From Rhizobium sp. CB3090 (GTDB lineage Bacteria; Pseudomonadota; Alphaproteobacteria; Rhizobiales; Rhizobiaceae): DNA of 64,000 nt. The stretch's first letter is position 1, and each line of letters starts with the position of its first letter. Of the stretch, positions 1-8,998 are shown piece after piece. The translations under genes were made by a program, and so were the position numbers. The notes beneath the pieces are model-generated. The model did no database searches and was not told the origin of the DNA. It saw only the letters and a list, made by a program, of their open reading frames with translations. The DNA is taken from the NCBI RefSeq assembly GCF_029714285.1, contig NZ_CP121665.1, forward strand, positions 62,001 to 126,000, in the 5' to 3' direction.

Positions 1-150
1 CGCGGGTCCGGAATTGTTCGAGGCTGCCTTAATCGCCCGTGGGCCGGCAAGCGTTGCGTCATGGTGACGGAGACGACTTCCAGTGCAACGAGCACATCGT
101 TCCTGGCTGGCCTCGCAACCGCCAGGCCGAGACACACCCTCTAGTTCGGA

Positions 151-2106
151 TCATTTCCCTTCGATAAGTTCCCGGACCCTGGACGCCAGCTCGCGCGCCG
201 TATAGGGCTTCCGCAGCCACTGTGCCCCGGCAATGATATCCTTTTCGGCAAGCCCCGGTTCCGAATATCCCGAGGTGAAGAGGACGGCGATTTCCGGCCT
301 GATCTCGCGGGCCTCTCGCGCCAACTCGTCACCCGTCATGCCGCCGGTCATTACGATATCGGTGAAGAGTAGTTCGATTTCCTCATTTTCCTTGAGGATA
401 TCGAGTGCGCGATGGCCGTTTTCTGCTTCAAGCACCGAATATCCCATGTCCGAAAGCCGCGCGACGGCGACACGACGGACACGAGGATCATCTTCGACGA
501 CGAGGACCAGTTCATGGCCGCCCCGTAGGGCGCTCTCGGCCTTTGTTGCTCCGCCAGCGTCGCCAATCCGGGTGCCGGTTACCGCTGGAAGGTAGATCCG
601 GATCGTCGTGCCCCGTCCGACCTCGCTGTAGATCTGCAGGTGTCCGCCGGACTGCTTGACGAAGCCATAGACCATGCTGAGGCCGAGGCCGGTTCCCGAT
701 CCCACCTCTTTGGTCGTGAAGAACGGCTCCATGGCGCGCTTCTGCACATCTGCGCTCATGCCGATGCCCGTATCCGTCATAGAAATAAGCACAAAGTTGC
801 CACTGCGGACTTCGGGATACATCTTTGCATAGTCCGCATCGAGGTGGACGCGTGAGACTTCGGTGGTAAGGCTGCCGCCTCGCGGCATCGCGTCACGCGC
901 GTTGAGCGCAATGTTCAGGATTGCATTTTGAAGCTGCGACGGGTCAACAAGGACGTTGAAGTCCGATCCGGACAGAACCGTGGAGAGCTTGATGTTCTCG
1001 CCGAGCGTCCGGCGCAATAGGTCGGAGAAACCGGTGACGAGTTGGCTAAGATCGGCTGGCTTGGGGTTGAGAGGCTGGCGTCGACCGAAGGCTAGTAATT
1101 GCCCTGTCAGCTTCGCACCATCCGCGGCCGCCGCCTGTGCCTCCCGCAGAAGATCCTTGAGCCGGCCTTCCGGAAGCTTGTCCTCGATCATCTCCAAATT
1201 TCCGCTGATAACGGTCAGGAGATTATTGAAGTCGTGGGCGAGGCCGCCGGTCAATTGTCCGACCGCTTCCATCTTCTGGGCCTGACGGAGGTCTTCTTCG
1301 ATTTTGAAGCGGCTGGTCAGATCGCGCACGAAACCGGTGAATATCCGCTCGCCATCAGCCGTCGCTTCACCGACATGCAGTTCCATCGGAAATTCCGTGC
1401 CATCCGCCCGCTGGCCTGTGACGACGCGCCCGTAACCGATGATTCGCTTCTCGCCCGTATCGAGGTAATGGCTGATATAGCCATCGTGCGCGGATCGGTA
1501 GGGATTCGGCATCAGATTGCTGACGTTGCGGCCGCAGATTTCCTCTGCCGACATTCCGAAGAGCTGTTCGGCAGCCTTGCTGAAGGAGATGACGATGCCC
1601 TTCTGATCTATGACGACCATGGCGTCTGGAACGGTGTCGAGGATCGATCTCAAATGCGCCTCGCGAGCGCGGACGTCCTGTTCCGCCTTTCTGAGAGCGC
1701 TGACGTCGCTGTTGGTCTGGATGACCGCCGGCTCTCCGTCCGGCAGGTTCACCAGCACGCACCGGCTGGCGATGAAGATATCGTGGCCGGCTTTGTGACG
1801 CTGGACGATCTCGCCGCGCCAAAACCCACGCGACCGGAGCTGGGCACGGATTGAGTCCACCGGTTCCGAAGGACGCGTCGCGAGCAGATCGTAGACGTTC
1901 TCTCCAACGGCTTCCTCACGGGTCCAGCCATAAAGATTTTCGCTGCCGATCGACCAATGCGTGATGGTTCCCTCAAGGCGGTAGACGATGATGTCGGCCC
2001 CGTCGAGCACATGCACCAGCGCATCCAGTTCCTGTGGCGATGCGGTACGAGGCGAAATGAGGCGATGAGGCATGGCCACGATGTTCTTCGAGACGTTAAT
2101 GGACAC
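151..2106 (-). CDS. fixL: Hybrid FixL-type sensor histidine kinase (PAS-PAS-HisKA-HATPase-receiver)
   Basis: Oxygen-responsive hybrid kinase, 651 aa. It has an N-terminal PAS (about 25-145), then a second PAS (about 150-265) with the FixL haem-pocket pattern [11 protein letters not shown] and [12 protein letters not shown], whose His is the expected haem ligand. A HisKA segment follows with [10 protein letters not shown], then a GHKL ATPase ([23 protein letters not shown]) and a complete receiver ([10 protein letters not shown], phosphoacceptor Asp in LFTDIVM, Lys in LRKPY). The start is GTG, overlapping the end of fixK by 11 bp, so the two are one operon. No fixJ lies nearby. In R. etli such hybrid FixL proteins signal to FxkR, which is known family biology. 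The receiver is complete, unlike its paralogue at 53.6 kb. Confidence 0.93.
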   Translation of the reverse strand: MSINVSKNIVAMPHRLISPRTASPQELDALVHVLDGADIIVYRLEGTITHWSIGSENLYGWTREEAVGENVYDLLATRPSEPVDSIRAQLRSRGFWRGEIVQRHKAGHDIFIASRCVLVNLPDGEPAVIQTNSDVSALRKAEQDVRAREAHLRSILDTVPDAMVVIDQKGIVISFSKAAEQLFGMSAEEICGRNVSNLMPNPYRSAHDGYISHYLDTGEKRIIGYGRVVTGQRADGTEFPMELHVGEATADGERIFTGFVRDLTSRFKIEEDLRQAQKMEAVGQLTGGLAHDFNNLLTVISGNLEMIEDKLPEGRLKDLLREAQAAAADGAKLTGQLLAFGRRQPLNPKPADLSQLVTGFSDLLRRTLGENIKLSTVLSGSDFNVLVDPSQLQNAILNIALNARDAMPRGGSLTTEVSRVHLDADYAKMYPEVRSGNFVLISMTDTGIGMSADVQKRAMEPFFTTKEVGSGTGLGLSMVYGFVKQSGGHLQIYSEVGRGTTIRIYLPAVTGTRIGDAGGATKAESALRGGHELVLVVEDDPRVRRVAVARLSDMGYSVLEAENGHRALDILKENEEIELLFTDIVMTGGMTGDELAREAREIRPEIAVLFTSGYSEPGLAEKDIIAGAQWLRKPYTARELASRVRELIEGK

Positions 2107-2827
2107 TCATCCTATGACAGGTTTCCGTCGAGAAATCATCAGCATTGCCGGATAGTTGCTGAAGGCGCGAGAAGCTCAGGATTCTGAGGTCGTGCCGCCC
2201 TTCGGAGGCGACGACATTCCTCGATGCCAGCTTGCTGATGGTGCGCGATACGGTCTCAATGGTCATTCCAAGGTAGTCGGCGATGTCCTGCCGGTTCATC
2301 GGAATGTGAAGGAGACCCTTCTGTGTCGTCCCGCGGCGGTTTGCCATCGCTATGATAAAGCTGCAGAGGCGTTCCTCGGCATTCTTCTTGGAGAGCAGAA
2401 CCATTTGGTCGTGTGCGGCCATGGTCTCGCGACACAGTAGGTTGATATATTCTGGCCGCAGCGATTCGGAGCGGGCGACTTCCTCGTGAAAGCTCTTGCG
2501 TGAAATCCGGCGAATCTTACAGTCGGTGACCGCTTCGGCGGTGAAGAGGAAATCGTCCTGCAGGAAGGCGCCGATCACATCGCCGGCGAAATGGAATCCG
2601 GTGACGGCCCGGCGCCCTTCGCCGATGATGCGATGCAGGCGAACCACGCCTTGCTGGATGTGGAAGAAATGCTTCACGGCATCGCCCTCCCAACAGAGCG
2701 CCTTGCCAGCTTCCATTGTCTCAGTCGGCGCGGTTTGAAAAACTGATGCAAGCGGCTGCTGGCCGATTGTAATCGCTTCGTTCGCGATTTCCGCATGGTC
2801 GAATGCTTGGTTTCTCTGCATAAGCAT
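2096..2827 (-). CDS. fixK: FixK-type Crp/Fnr transcriptional activator
   Basis: Crp/Fnr-family regulator, 243 aa, expected to activate fix genes at anaeroboxes under microaerobic conditions. The cyclic-nucleotide-binding-like barrel covers about 40-150. A winged helix follows with MNRQDIADYLGMTIETVSR; the E-x-x-SR recognition signature fits TTGAT half-sites. It has no N-terminal FnrN-like cysteine cluster, so it is FixK-like rather than a direct oxygen sensor. The start chosen is ATG at 2827, preceded by AAAGGGA; a longer frame reaches 2932 but would run through the K-box. It is upstream of and overlaps hybrid fixL, and divergent from fixN. A second copy is at 55.3 kb. Confidence 0.9.
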   Translation of the reverse strand: MLMQRNQAFDHAEIANEAITIGQQPLASVFQTAPTETMEAGKALCWEGDAVKHFFHIQQGVVRLHRIIGEGRRAVTGFHFAGDVIGAFLQDDFLFTAEAVTDCKIRRISRKSFHEEVARSESLRPEYINLLCRETMAAHDQMVLLSKKNAEERLCSFIIAMANRRGTTQKGLLHIPMNRQDIADYLGMTIETVSRTISKLASRNVVASEGRHDLRILSFSRLQQLSGNADDFSTETCHRMSVH

Positions 2828-2914
2828 CGTTGCGTCCCTTTGTTTGACTGTGACCGCAATAGATGCTGGTCCCGTCACAAGAGAATGAGCGCCGTGTTCG
2901 AAAGCGTGCGAAAG

Positions 2915-2930
2915 TGTAACGGTTTGTAAC
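2915..2930 (-). promoter_or_regulatory. K-box-like direct repeat upstream of fixK
   Basis: The minus strand reads GTTACA-AACC-GTTACA, an exact direct hexamer repeat with a 4-bp spacer, 88 bp before the fixK start. I recall GTTACA-N4-GTTACA as the K-box bound by the response regulator FxkR upstream of R. etli fixK. The same arrangement occurs at 56113-56128 before the second fixK. Confidence 0.8.
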
Positions 2931-2961
2931 AAGCCCGGAAGCTGGGGCCGCGCGCTTTTCG

Positions 2962-2975
2962 TTGATCTAAATCAA
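2962..2975. promoter_or_regulatory. Anaerobox (FixK/FNR site) upstream of fixN
   Basis: TTGATCTAAATCAA is a perfect TTGAT-N4-ATCAA palindrome centred about 95 bp before the fixN start. It also lies between fixN and the K-box of the divergent fixK, so FixK could bind here for activation of fixNOQP and possibly feedback on fixK. Confidence 0.9.
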
Positions 2976-3063
2976 GGAGCTGCGGCACGCTTCATGGCAG
3001 TCCTTCCCCAGAGTGCGGGGAAGCCGGCCGACACGCGGTCGCCAGCGCACTGGGGATGACACC

Positions 3064-4686
3064 ATGAACTATACCGTCGAGACGATGGCGGTCGCCATCG
3101 CAGCGTTCGCGACTCTGGTGATGGCAGGGCTCGCGCACGACCATCTATTCGCCGTCCATATGGGCATAATCTGCTTCTGCCTAACCATCGGAACAGTCCT
3201 GCTCATTAGACGGGTCGACTTTTCTCCGGCGGGCCAAGTGCCGAAGGTCGAGGCATCGGGCTATTTCGACGAGGTCGTGCGGTATGGCTTGATCGCAACC
3301 GTTTTCTGGGGCGTCGTCGGTTTCCTTGTCGGTCTCGTGATCGCGCTGCAACTGGCGTTTCCCAATCTGAACTTCGCGCCCTATCTGAATTTCGGAAGGC
3401 TCCGGCCGGTTCACACGTCGGCAGTGATCTTTGCGTTCGGTGGCAACGGTCTGATCATGACCTCTTTCTATGTCGTCCAGCGCACCTGTCGCGCGCGTCT
3501 CTTCGGTGGCAGCCTGCCCTGGTTCGTCTTCTGGGGATATCAGCTTTTCATCGTCATGGCGGCCACCGGCTACGTCCTTGGAATCACGCAGGCGCGCGAA
3601 TATGCCGAGCCGGAATGGTACGAGGACATCTGGCTTACGATGGTCTGGGTCGCCTATCTGGTCGTGTTCCTGGGGACTATCCTGAAGCGCAAAGAGCCGC
3701 ATATCTACGTCGCGAACTGGTTCTATCTCGGCTTCATCGTCACCATCGCGATGCTCCACGTCGTGAACAACCTCGCGGTTCCGGTCTCTTTCCTCGGCAC
3801 GAAGAGCTACTCGGTTTTTTCCGGTGTCCAGGATGCGCTGACCCAGTGGTGGTACGGTCATAACGCCGTCGGGTTCTTCCTGACAGCCGGCTTCCTCGGC
3901 ATGATGTACTACTTCATCCCCAAGCAAGCCAATCGGCCGATCTACTCGTATCGGCTCTCGATCATCCACTTCTGGGCTCTGATCTTCATGTACATCTGGG
4001 CCGGTCCGCACCATCTGCACTATACGGCGCTGCCCGACTGGGCTCAGACGCTCGGCATGGTCTTCTCGGTAATGCTCTGGATGCCGTCGTGGGGCGGCAT
4101 GATCAACGGCCTTATGACACTCTCGGGCGCCTGGGACAAAATCCGGACCGATCCAATCATCCGCATGATGATCGTCGCGCTCGCCTTCTACGGAATGTCG
4201 ACCTTCGAAGGTCCGATGATGTCGGTGAAGACAGTGAACTCGCTCAGCCACTACACTGAATGGACCATTGGTCACGTGCATTCCGGCGCGCTTGGATGGG
4301 TCGGCATGATCACCTTCGGCGCGATCTACTACCTGACGCCGAAGCTGTGGGGCCGGGAGCGCCTTTATAGCCTGCGCATGGTCAACTGGCACTTCTGGCT
4401 CGCCACTCTTGGCATCGTTATCTACGCCGCCGTCCTATGGGTCGCCGGCATCCAGCAGGGCCTGATGTGGCGCGAATACAATGCGCAGGGCTTCTTAGTC
4501 TACTCTTTCGCGGAAACCGTGGCCGCCATGTTCCCATACTACGTCCTGCGCGCCGTCGGCGGCGGCCTCTACCTGGCCGGGGGCCTGGTCATGGCATGGA
4601 ACGTCTTCATGACGGTCCGCGGTCATCTGCGGAACGAAGCTGCTCTTCCGACCTCTTACGTGCCTCAGGCACAGCCCGCCGAGTGA
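3064..4686 (+). CDS. fixN: cbb3-type cytochrome c oxidase subunit I
   Basis: Catalytic haem-copper subunit of the high-affinity cbb3 oxidase, 540 aa with about twelve membrane helices. Typical stretches visible are [46 protein letters not shown] and [15 protein letters not shown], which carry the haem b, haem b3 and CuB histidines. ATG at 3064 gives the usual family length; the frame is open upstream to 3013 but that extension is not family-like. First gene of fixNOQP, with a perfect anaerobox upstream. Confidence 0.97.
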   Translation: MNYTVETMAVAIAAFATLVMAGLAHDHLFAVHMGIICFCLTIGTVLLIRRVDFSPAGQVPKVEASGYFDEVVRYGLIATVFWGVVGFLVGLVIALQLAFPNLNFAPYLNFGRLRPVHTSAVIFAFGGNGLIMTSFYVVQRTCRARLFGGSLPWFVFWGYQLFIVMAATGYVLGITQAREYAEPEWYEDIWLTMVWVAYLVVFLGTILKRKEPHIYVANWFYLGFIVTIAMLHVVNNLAVPVSFLGTKSYSVFSGVQDALTQWWYGHNAVGFFLTAGFLGMMYYFIPKQANRPIYSYRLSIIHFWALIFMYIWAGPHHLHYTALPDWAQTLGMVFSVMLWMPSWGGMINGLMTLSGAWDKIRTDPIIRMMIVALAFYGMSTFEGPMMSVKTVNSLSHYTEWTIGHVHSGALGWVGMITFGAIYYLTPKLWGRERLYSLRMVNWHFWLATLGIVIYAAVLWVAGIQQGLMWREYNAQGFLVYSFAETVAAMFPYYVLRAVGGGLYLAGGLVMAWNVFMTVRGHLRNEAALPTSYVPQAQPAE

Positions 4687-4695
4687 GGTGAAAAA

Positions 4696-5430
4696 ATGGC
4701 ATCGATACTAGACAAACATCAGTTCCTCGAGAAGAACGCCACGCTGCTTCTGCTGGGCTCGCTCCTCGTGGTCAGCATAGGCGGCATCGTCGAGATCGCT
4801 CCGCTGTTCTATCTCCAGAACACGATCGAGAAGGTGGAGGGGATGCGCCCTTACACGCCCCTCGAACTCGCCGGCCGCAACATCTACATCCGCGAAGGAT
4901 GCTATCTCTGCCATAGCCAGATGATCCGACCGTTCCGTGACGAGGTCGAGCGTTACGGGCACTATTCGCTTGCCGCGGAGTCGATGTACGACCACCCGTT
5001 CCAGTGGGGATCTAAGCGGACGGGACCGGATCTCGCCCGCGTCGGAGGCCGCTATTCAAACGAATGGCACGTCCAGCACCTCTCGAATCCCAGAGCGGTC
5101 GTGCCTGAGTCGATCATGCCGACTTACGCCTTCCTTCGGGATCAGGAGGTGACCGTCAAGGACGTTGGGATGGATCTGAAAGCCAACGAGGACGTGGGTG
5201 TCCCCTACACCGACGATATGATCGCCAATGCCGAGGCGGACATGAAGGCGCAGGCCGACCCGAATGCGGACACGGCCAGCCTCCTCAAGCGCTATCCCAA
5301 AGCGAAAACCGGCGACTTCGATGGCGATCCAACCAAGCTCACCGAGATGGATGCGCTTGTCGCCTACCTGCAGATGCTCGGCACGTTGGTCGACTTTTCG
5401 ACCTACGACGACGCCACCGGCTACCGATGA
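4696..5430 (+). CDS. fixO: cbb3 oxidase mono-haem cytochrome c subunit II
   Basis: Membrane-anchored mono-haem cytochrome c, 244 aa, passing electrons to FixN. One N-terminal transmembrane helix (about 16-38) is followed by the haem c motif CYLCH ([14 protein letters not shown], about residue 72). A later Met in the IMPTYAFL region is the likely axial ligand. A GAGGTG ribosome binding site lies just after the fixN stop, 9 bp away. Confidence 0.96.
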   Translation: MASILDKHQFLEKNATLLLLGSLLVVSIGGIVEIAPLFYLQNTIEKVEGMRPYTPLELAGRNIYIREGCYLCHSQMIRPFRDEVERYGHYSLAAESMYDHPFQWGSKRTGPDLARVGGRYSNEWHVQHLSNPRAVVPESIMPTYAFLRDQEVTVKDVGMDLKANEDVGVPYTDDMIANAEADMKAQADPNADTASLLKRYPKAKTGDFDGDPTKLTEMDALVAYLQMLGTLVDFSTYDDATGYR

Positions 5431-5439
5431 GGTGAAGCA

Positions 5440-5592
5440 ATGGAAACGTACAACGCAATGCGGCACTTTGCCGACAGTTGGGGTCTTCTGGCCATGACCG
5501 CTTTCTTTGTGGGCGCGATCCTCGTCACGCTGCGGCCCGGTGGCAAGAAGGCCGCGGACGCCGCCGCCAACATACCCTTGGAGGATGACTGA
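5440..5592 (+). CDS. fixQ: cbb3 oxidase small subunit CcoQ/FixQ
   Basis: 50-aa single-helix protein starting METYNAMRHFADSWGLL with a hydrophobic segment AMTAFFVGAILVTL and a short basic/acidic tail ending in PLEDD. FixQ stabilises the cbb3 complex. It lies between fixO and fixP with a GGTGAAG ribosome binding site upstream; length and position are typical. Confidence 0.92.
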   Translation: METYNAMRHFADSWGLLAMTAFFVGAILVTLRPGGKKAADAAANIPLEDD

Positions 5593-5593
5593 G

Positions 5594-6457
5594 ATGTCGG
5601 GAAAGCATGTAGACGAACTCAGCGGCGTCGAAACCACCGGACACGAATGGGATGGAATCCGCGAACTCAACAACCCCATGCCGCGATGGTGGGTATGGAC
5701 ATTCTATGCAACCATCGTCTGGGCAATAGGATACGCAATACTCTATCCGTCCATCCCGATGATCGCGTCGGCCACGAAGGGATACCTGAATTTCTCGAGC
5801 CGTGCAGCGCTCCAGCAGGATCTCGATCAGGCCAAGACGGCTCAGATGAAGTTCCACGACATGATCGCGGCGAAGACCGTCCAGGAGATTGACACCGACC
5901 CGAAGCTCCGCGAATTCGCAGTCGCCGGCGGCGCGTCTGCCTTCAAGGTGAACTGCGCGCCCTGCCATGGTTCGGGCGCGAGCGGTGGGCCGGGCTTTCC
6001 CAATCTCAACGATGACGATTGGCTCTGGGGCGGAGATCTCGATTCGATACAGAAGACGATCTCACACGGCATTCGATACGACGCCGATTCGGACACGCAC
6101 CTGTCCGAGATGCCGGCTTTCGGCGAAATGCTCGACAAGAACCAGATCCGCCAGGTCGCGGCCTATGTCTGGGGGTTGACGAATACGCCTTCGGATCCGG
6201 CTCTGGCTTCGGCTGGCAAGCAGGTATTCATGGATAACTGCGCTGCCTGTCACGGAGAGGATGCGAAGGGCAAGTTCGAAGTCGGGGCGCCGAATCTTGC
6301 CGACGCCATATGGCTCAAGGGCAAAGGGGAAGACGCAATCATCCGCCAGGTCACCGCACCGAAGCACGGGGTGATGCCCGCGTGGTCCGCCCGGCTTGGC
6401 GACACGACCGTCAAGGAATTGACCGTGTTCGTCCACTCGCTGGGCGGCGGAAAATAG
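5594..6457 (+). CDS. fixP: cbb3 oxidase di-haem cytochrome c subunit III
   Basis: Di-haem cytochrome c that accepts electrons for the cbb3 oxidase, 287 aa. The N-terminal region has PMPRWWVWTFYATIVWAIGYAILYP as membrane anchor (about 35-60), then two cytochrome c domains with CAPCH (about 124) and CAACH (about 216). ATG at 5594 follows the fixQ stop; an in-frame ATG at 5585 would overlap fixQ and is equally possible. Last structural gene of fixNOQP. Confidence 0.96.
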   Translation: MSGKHVDELSGVETTGHEWDGIRELNNPMPRWWVWTFYATIVWAIGYAILYPSIPMIASATKGYLNFSSRAALQQDLDQAKTAQMKFHDMIAAKTVQEIDTDPKLREFAVAGGASAFKVNCAPCHGSGASGGPGFPNLNDDDWLWGGDLDSIQKTISHGIRYDADSDTHLSEMPAFGEMLDKNQIRQVAAYVWGLTNTPSDPALASAGKQVFMDNCAACHGEDAKGKFEVGAPNLADAIWLKGKGEDAIIRQVTAPKHGVMPAWSARLGDTTVKELTVFVHSLGGGK

Positions 6458-6466
6458 GGGGATTAC

Positions 6467-6652
6467 ATGATCAATCGCGAACACAACCCGCTTTTGGCGC
6501 TTTACGGAACACCGCGCGCGGTCGTCCATTCGAGGGTGTCCGCCCGGGCAAAAGCGATGGCACCCTCTTGCGATCAGGACGATCCGGAGAAGATCGGAAA
6601 TCCCGTCGTCAGTTTGACCTCGCTGAAAGATCATAAATCGGAAAGCCGCTAA
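6467..6652 (+). CDS. Small hypothetical protein downstream of fixP
   Basis: 61-aa frame starting MINREHNPLLALYG, with AGGGGGA 5 bp before the ATG and only 9 bp after fixP, so it could be a cotranscribed last gene. It has no membrane segment, signal peptide or recognisable domain. It may be a chance frame in the fixNOQP 3' end. Confidence 0.35.
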   Translation: MINREHNPLLALYGTPRAVVHSRVSARAKAMAPSCDQDDPEKIGNPVVSLTSLKDHKSESR

Positions 6653-6828
6653 ATTTGAATGCGGGGAAGGCGCCGGAACTTCTTTCTCTGCAATCCTCAG
6701 GGTCACGCCTCGGTAACCAGGGCGTGGCCTCATTTTAAGAGGCGCGAGTCCGCCGGATCGATTTTGTTTGATGCCGGCCAAATACGAAGCCCGCCCGTGC
6801 TGCTAACCAGATCCCGCACGACTCCTTA

Positions 6829-6866
6829 AGGCTGCGTCTTGGTTCCCCGGGCGCAGCCTCTTTTTT
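6829..6866 (+). terminator. Rho-independent terminator between fixNOQP and fixGHIS
   Basis: An 8-bp perfect stem AGGCTGCG/CGCAGCCT with a 15-base loop is followed by CTTTTTT. It ends 14 bp before the fixG anaerobox, which separates fixNOQP and fixGHIS into two transcription units. Confidence 0.8.
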
Positions 6867-6879
6867 GATCGTCTGTTTC

Positions 6880-6893
6880 TTGACCTGGATCAA
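6880..6893. promoter_or_regulatory. Anaerobox upstream of fixG
   Basis: TTGACCTGGATCAA matches TTGAY-N4-RTCAA. It lies 54 bp before the chosen fixG ATG and directly after an intrinsic terminator, as expected for an independent FixK-dependent fixGHIS promoter. Confidence 0.85.
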
Positions 6894-6947
6894 GGATGGC
6901 CGCCTCGGACGCTGGCAAAAGAGGTGGAAGAACAGCGGACGATTCTC

Positions 6948-8516
6948 ATGAACCTCTATACTGCACCAGATCCAAAGGAAGTCGAACGGGTCAACGCGGA
7001 GCCCGTCAACGCGCGCAGAAACAGGCGCCCGCTATACGCTGCACGCAAGAAGGTGTTTCCGAAGCGGGCCGAGGGTCGTTTCCGTCGATTCAAATGGATC
7101 GTGATGCTGATAACGCTCGGCATCTACTATCTCGCGCCCTGGATTCGGTGGGATCGCGGACCTTATGCGCCGGACCAGGCCATTCTGGTCGATCTCGCGT
7201 CGAAGCGCTTCTTCTTCTTTTTCATCGAGATATGGCCGCAGGAGTTCTACTACGTCGCCGGCCTGCTGGTGATGGCCGGCTTCGGCCTTTTTCTCGTCAC
7301 CTCCGCTGTCGGGCGCGCCTGGTGCGGCTACGCCTGTCCGCAGACCGTCTGGGTCGACCTGTTTCTGGTCGTGGAGCGTGCGATCGAAGGGGATCGAAAC
7401 GCCAGGATGAAGCTCGATGCCGGCCCCTGGAGCTTCGACAAGATCAGGAAGAGAGTTCTCAAGCATTCCATCTGGCTCGTTATCGGCGTTGCGACCGGCG
7501 GCGCATGGATATTCTATTTCGCCGACGCACCGACGCTTCTGCATAGCCTCCTGGCCGGCGAGGCTCCCGCGGTCGCCTATGCCACCGTCGCAATCCTGGC
7601 CTCGACGACCTATGTTCTCGGTGGTCTGATGCGCGAACAGGTCTGCACCTATATGTGCCCGTGGCCGCGCATTCAGGGGGCGATGCTCGACGAGAACTCG
7701 CTCGTCGTCACCTACAACGACTGGCGCGGCGAACAGCGCTCACGCCATACCAAAAAGGCGCAGGCGATGGGCGAAGCCGTCGGCGACTGCGTCGACTGCA
7801 ACGCCTGCGTGGCCGTCTGTCCGATGGGAATCGACATCAGGGATGGCCAGCAGATGGAGTGCATCACCTGCGCCCTCTGCATCGACGCCTGCGACGGCGT
7901 CATGGACAAGCTCGGAAAGCCCCGTGGCCTTATCGCATATGCAACGCTTAGCGAATATTCGGCCAACATGGCCCTTGCAACGGACGACGGAAAGACCCCT
8001 GTCCAGCCGGCAAGGGTGAGGAATGCGGACGGCACGTTTGTCGATGTGGTTCGCCACTTCAACTGGCGGATCATTTTCCGCCCGAGAGTGGTCTTCTATG
8101 CAGTGGTCTGGTCTGCAATCGGCCTCGCCATGCTGGCCCATCTGTCAATGCGCGAGCGCCTGGAGCTCAACGTCCTCCACGATCGCAATCCGCAATACGT
8201 CCTCGAAAGCGACGGGTCGATCCGGAACGGTTACACGCTGCGAATTCTCAACATGCTCCCGAGGCTCAGAAAGATCGAGTTGAAGCTGATCGGGATGGAG
8301 GACGCGACCATGCGCATCCCTGAGTTCGGCGTAAAGGATACCCGCAGTTTCATTGTCGACGCCTCGCCCGACGTGGCCAACACCCTCAAAGTCTTCGTCA
8401 CCCGCAAACAGACCGGAGTTGCCGTCAACGAATTCCTGTTCTCGGTCGAAGATGCCGACCATTCAGACAGAGCAACTTACCGCGCGGCATTCAACGCACC
8501 AGGAGAGGTCAAATGA
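6948..8516 (+). CDS. fixG: FixG/CcoG membrane ferredoxin for cbb3 assembly
   Basis: Membrane-bound iron-sulphur protein (522 aa), thought to reduce copper for cbb3 oxidase assembly. Several transmembrane helices are visible, with GYACPQTVWVD and CTYMCPWPRIQ in the membrane half. Two 4Fe-4S motifs follow: CVDCNACVAVCP and CITCALCIDACD. A periplasmic immunoglobulin-like C-terminal domain comes after the last helix (about 380). ATG at 6948 gives the conserved N-terminus MNLYTAPDP...VNAEPVNARR; an upstream GTG at 6924 is possible. It overlaps fixH by ATGA. Confidence 0.95.
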   Translation: MNLYTAPDPKEVERVNAEPVNARRNRRPLYAARKKVFPKRAEGRFRRFKWIVMLITLGIYYLAPWIRWDRGPYAPDQAILVDLASKRFFFFFIEIWPQEFYYVAGLLVMAGFGLFLVTSAVGRAWCGYACPQTVWVDLFLVVERAIEGDRNARMKLDAGPWSFDKIRKRVLKHSIWLVIGVATGGAWIFYFADAPTLLHSLLAGEAPAVAYATVAILASTTYVLGGLMREQVCTYMCPWPRIQGAMLDENSLVVTYNDWRGEQRSRHTKKAQAMGEAVGDCVDCNACVAVCPMGIDIRDGQQMECITCALCIDACDGVMDKLGKPRGLIAYATLSEYSANMALATDDGKTPVQPARVRNADGTFVDVVRHFNWRIIFRPRVVFYAVVWSAIGLAMLAHLSMRERLELNVLHDRNPQYVLESDGSIRNGYTLRILNMLPRLRKIELKLIGMEDATMRIPEFGVKDTRSFIVDASPDVANTLKVFVTRKQTGVAVNEFLFSVEDADHSDRATYRAAFNAPGEVK

Positions 8517-8998
8517 GCATTCGCGCCCAAGGGTTCACCGGCAGACACATGCTGCTGACGACCGTCGCGTTCTTCGGCGTCATCATTACCGTCAATGTTA
8601 CAATGGCATGGCTGGCATCGTCGACCTGGAGCGGCCTGGTGGTGAACGACACCTACCTCGCCAGCCAGGAATTCAACAAGAACGCTGCGGCGATGAAGGC
8701 GATGACCGCATCCGGCATCGCGGGCAGCCTTTCGATCAAGGGCCGGGAGATCCATTACGACATCCGCGATCGTAACGGATCGCCGACCGCAGTCGACGCC
8801 GTTACCGCCAACTTCAAGAGGCCCGTCGGAGACCATGAGGACTTCATCGTCGCTCTCAAAAAGCTCTCCGAGGGTCACTTTCTAGCTGATCACGACGTCG
8901 CCACCGGCGACTGGATCGTCGAGATCGTCGCGAAACGAGGAGAGACCCTCGTCATGCACCAGGCCGTCCGCATCGACACCGCTGAGACAGATCAATGA
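8513..8998 (+). CDS. fixH: FixH/CcoH cbb3 assembly protein
   Basis: 161-aa protein with one N-terminal transmembrane helix (about 15-38, TVAFFGVIITVNVTMAWLA) and a periplasmic domain. CcoH is needed for stable cbb3 oxidase assembly. ATGA overlaps link it to fixG and fixI, so translation is probably coupled. Confidence 0.93.
   Translation: MSIRAQGFTGRHMLLTTVAFFGVIITVNVTMAWLASSTWSGLVVNDTYLASQEFNKNAAAMKAMTASGIAGSLSIKGREIHYDIRDRNGSPTAVDAVTANFKRPVGDHEDFIVALKKLSEGHFLADHDVATGDWIVEIVAKRGETLVMHQAVRIDTAETDQ

Noticed and set aside
2096..2932. Longer fixK frame from 2932
   Set aside because: The extension runs through the K-box and lacks Crp/Fnr similarity; ATG 2827 with AAAGGGA gives the same length as the second copy.
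3181..4392. 403-codon open frame on the minus strand opposite fixN
   Set aside because: It is antisense to a clear fixN gene; the translation is rich in Arg, His and Asp without any domain, as expected from GC-rich shadow frames.
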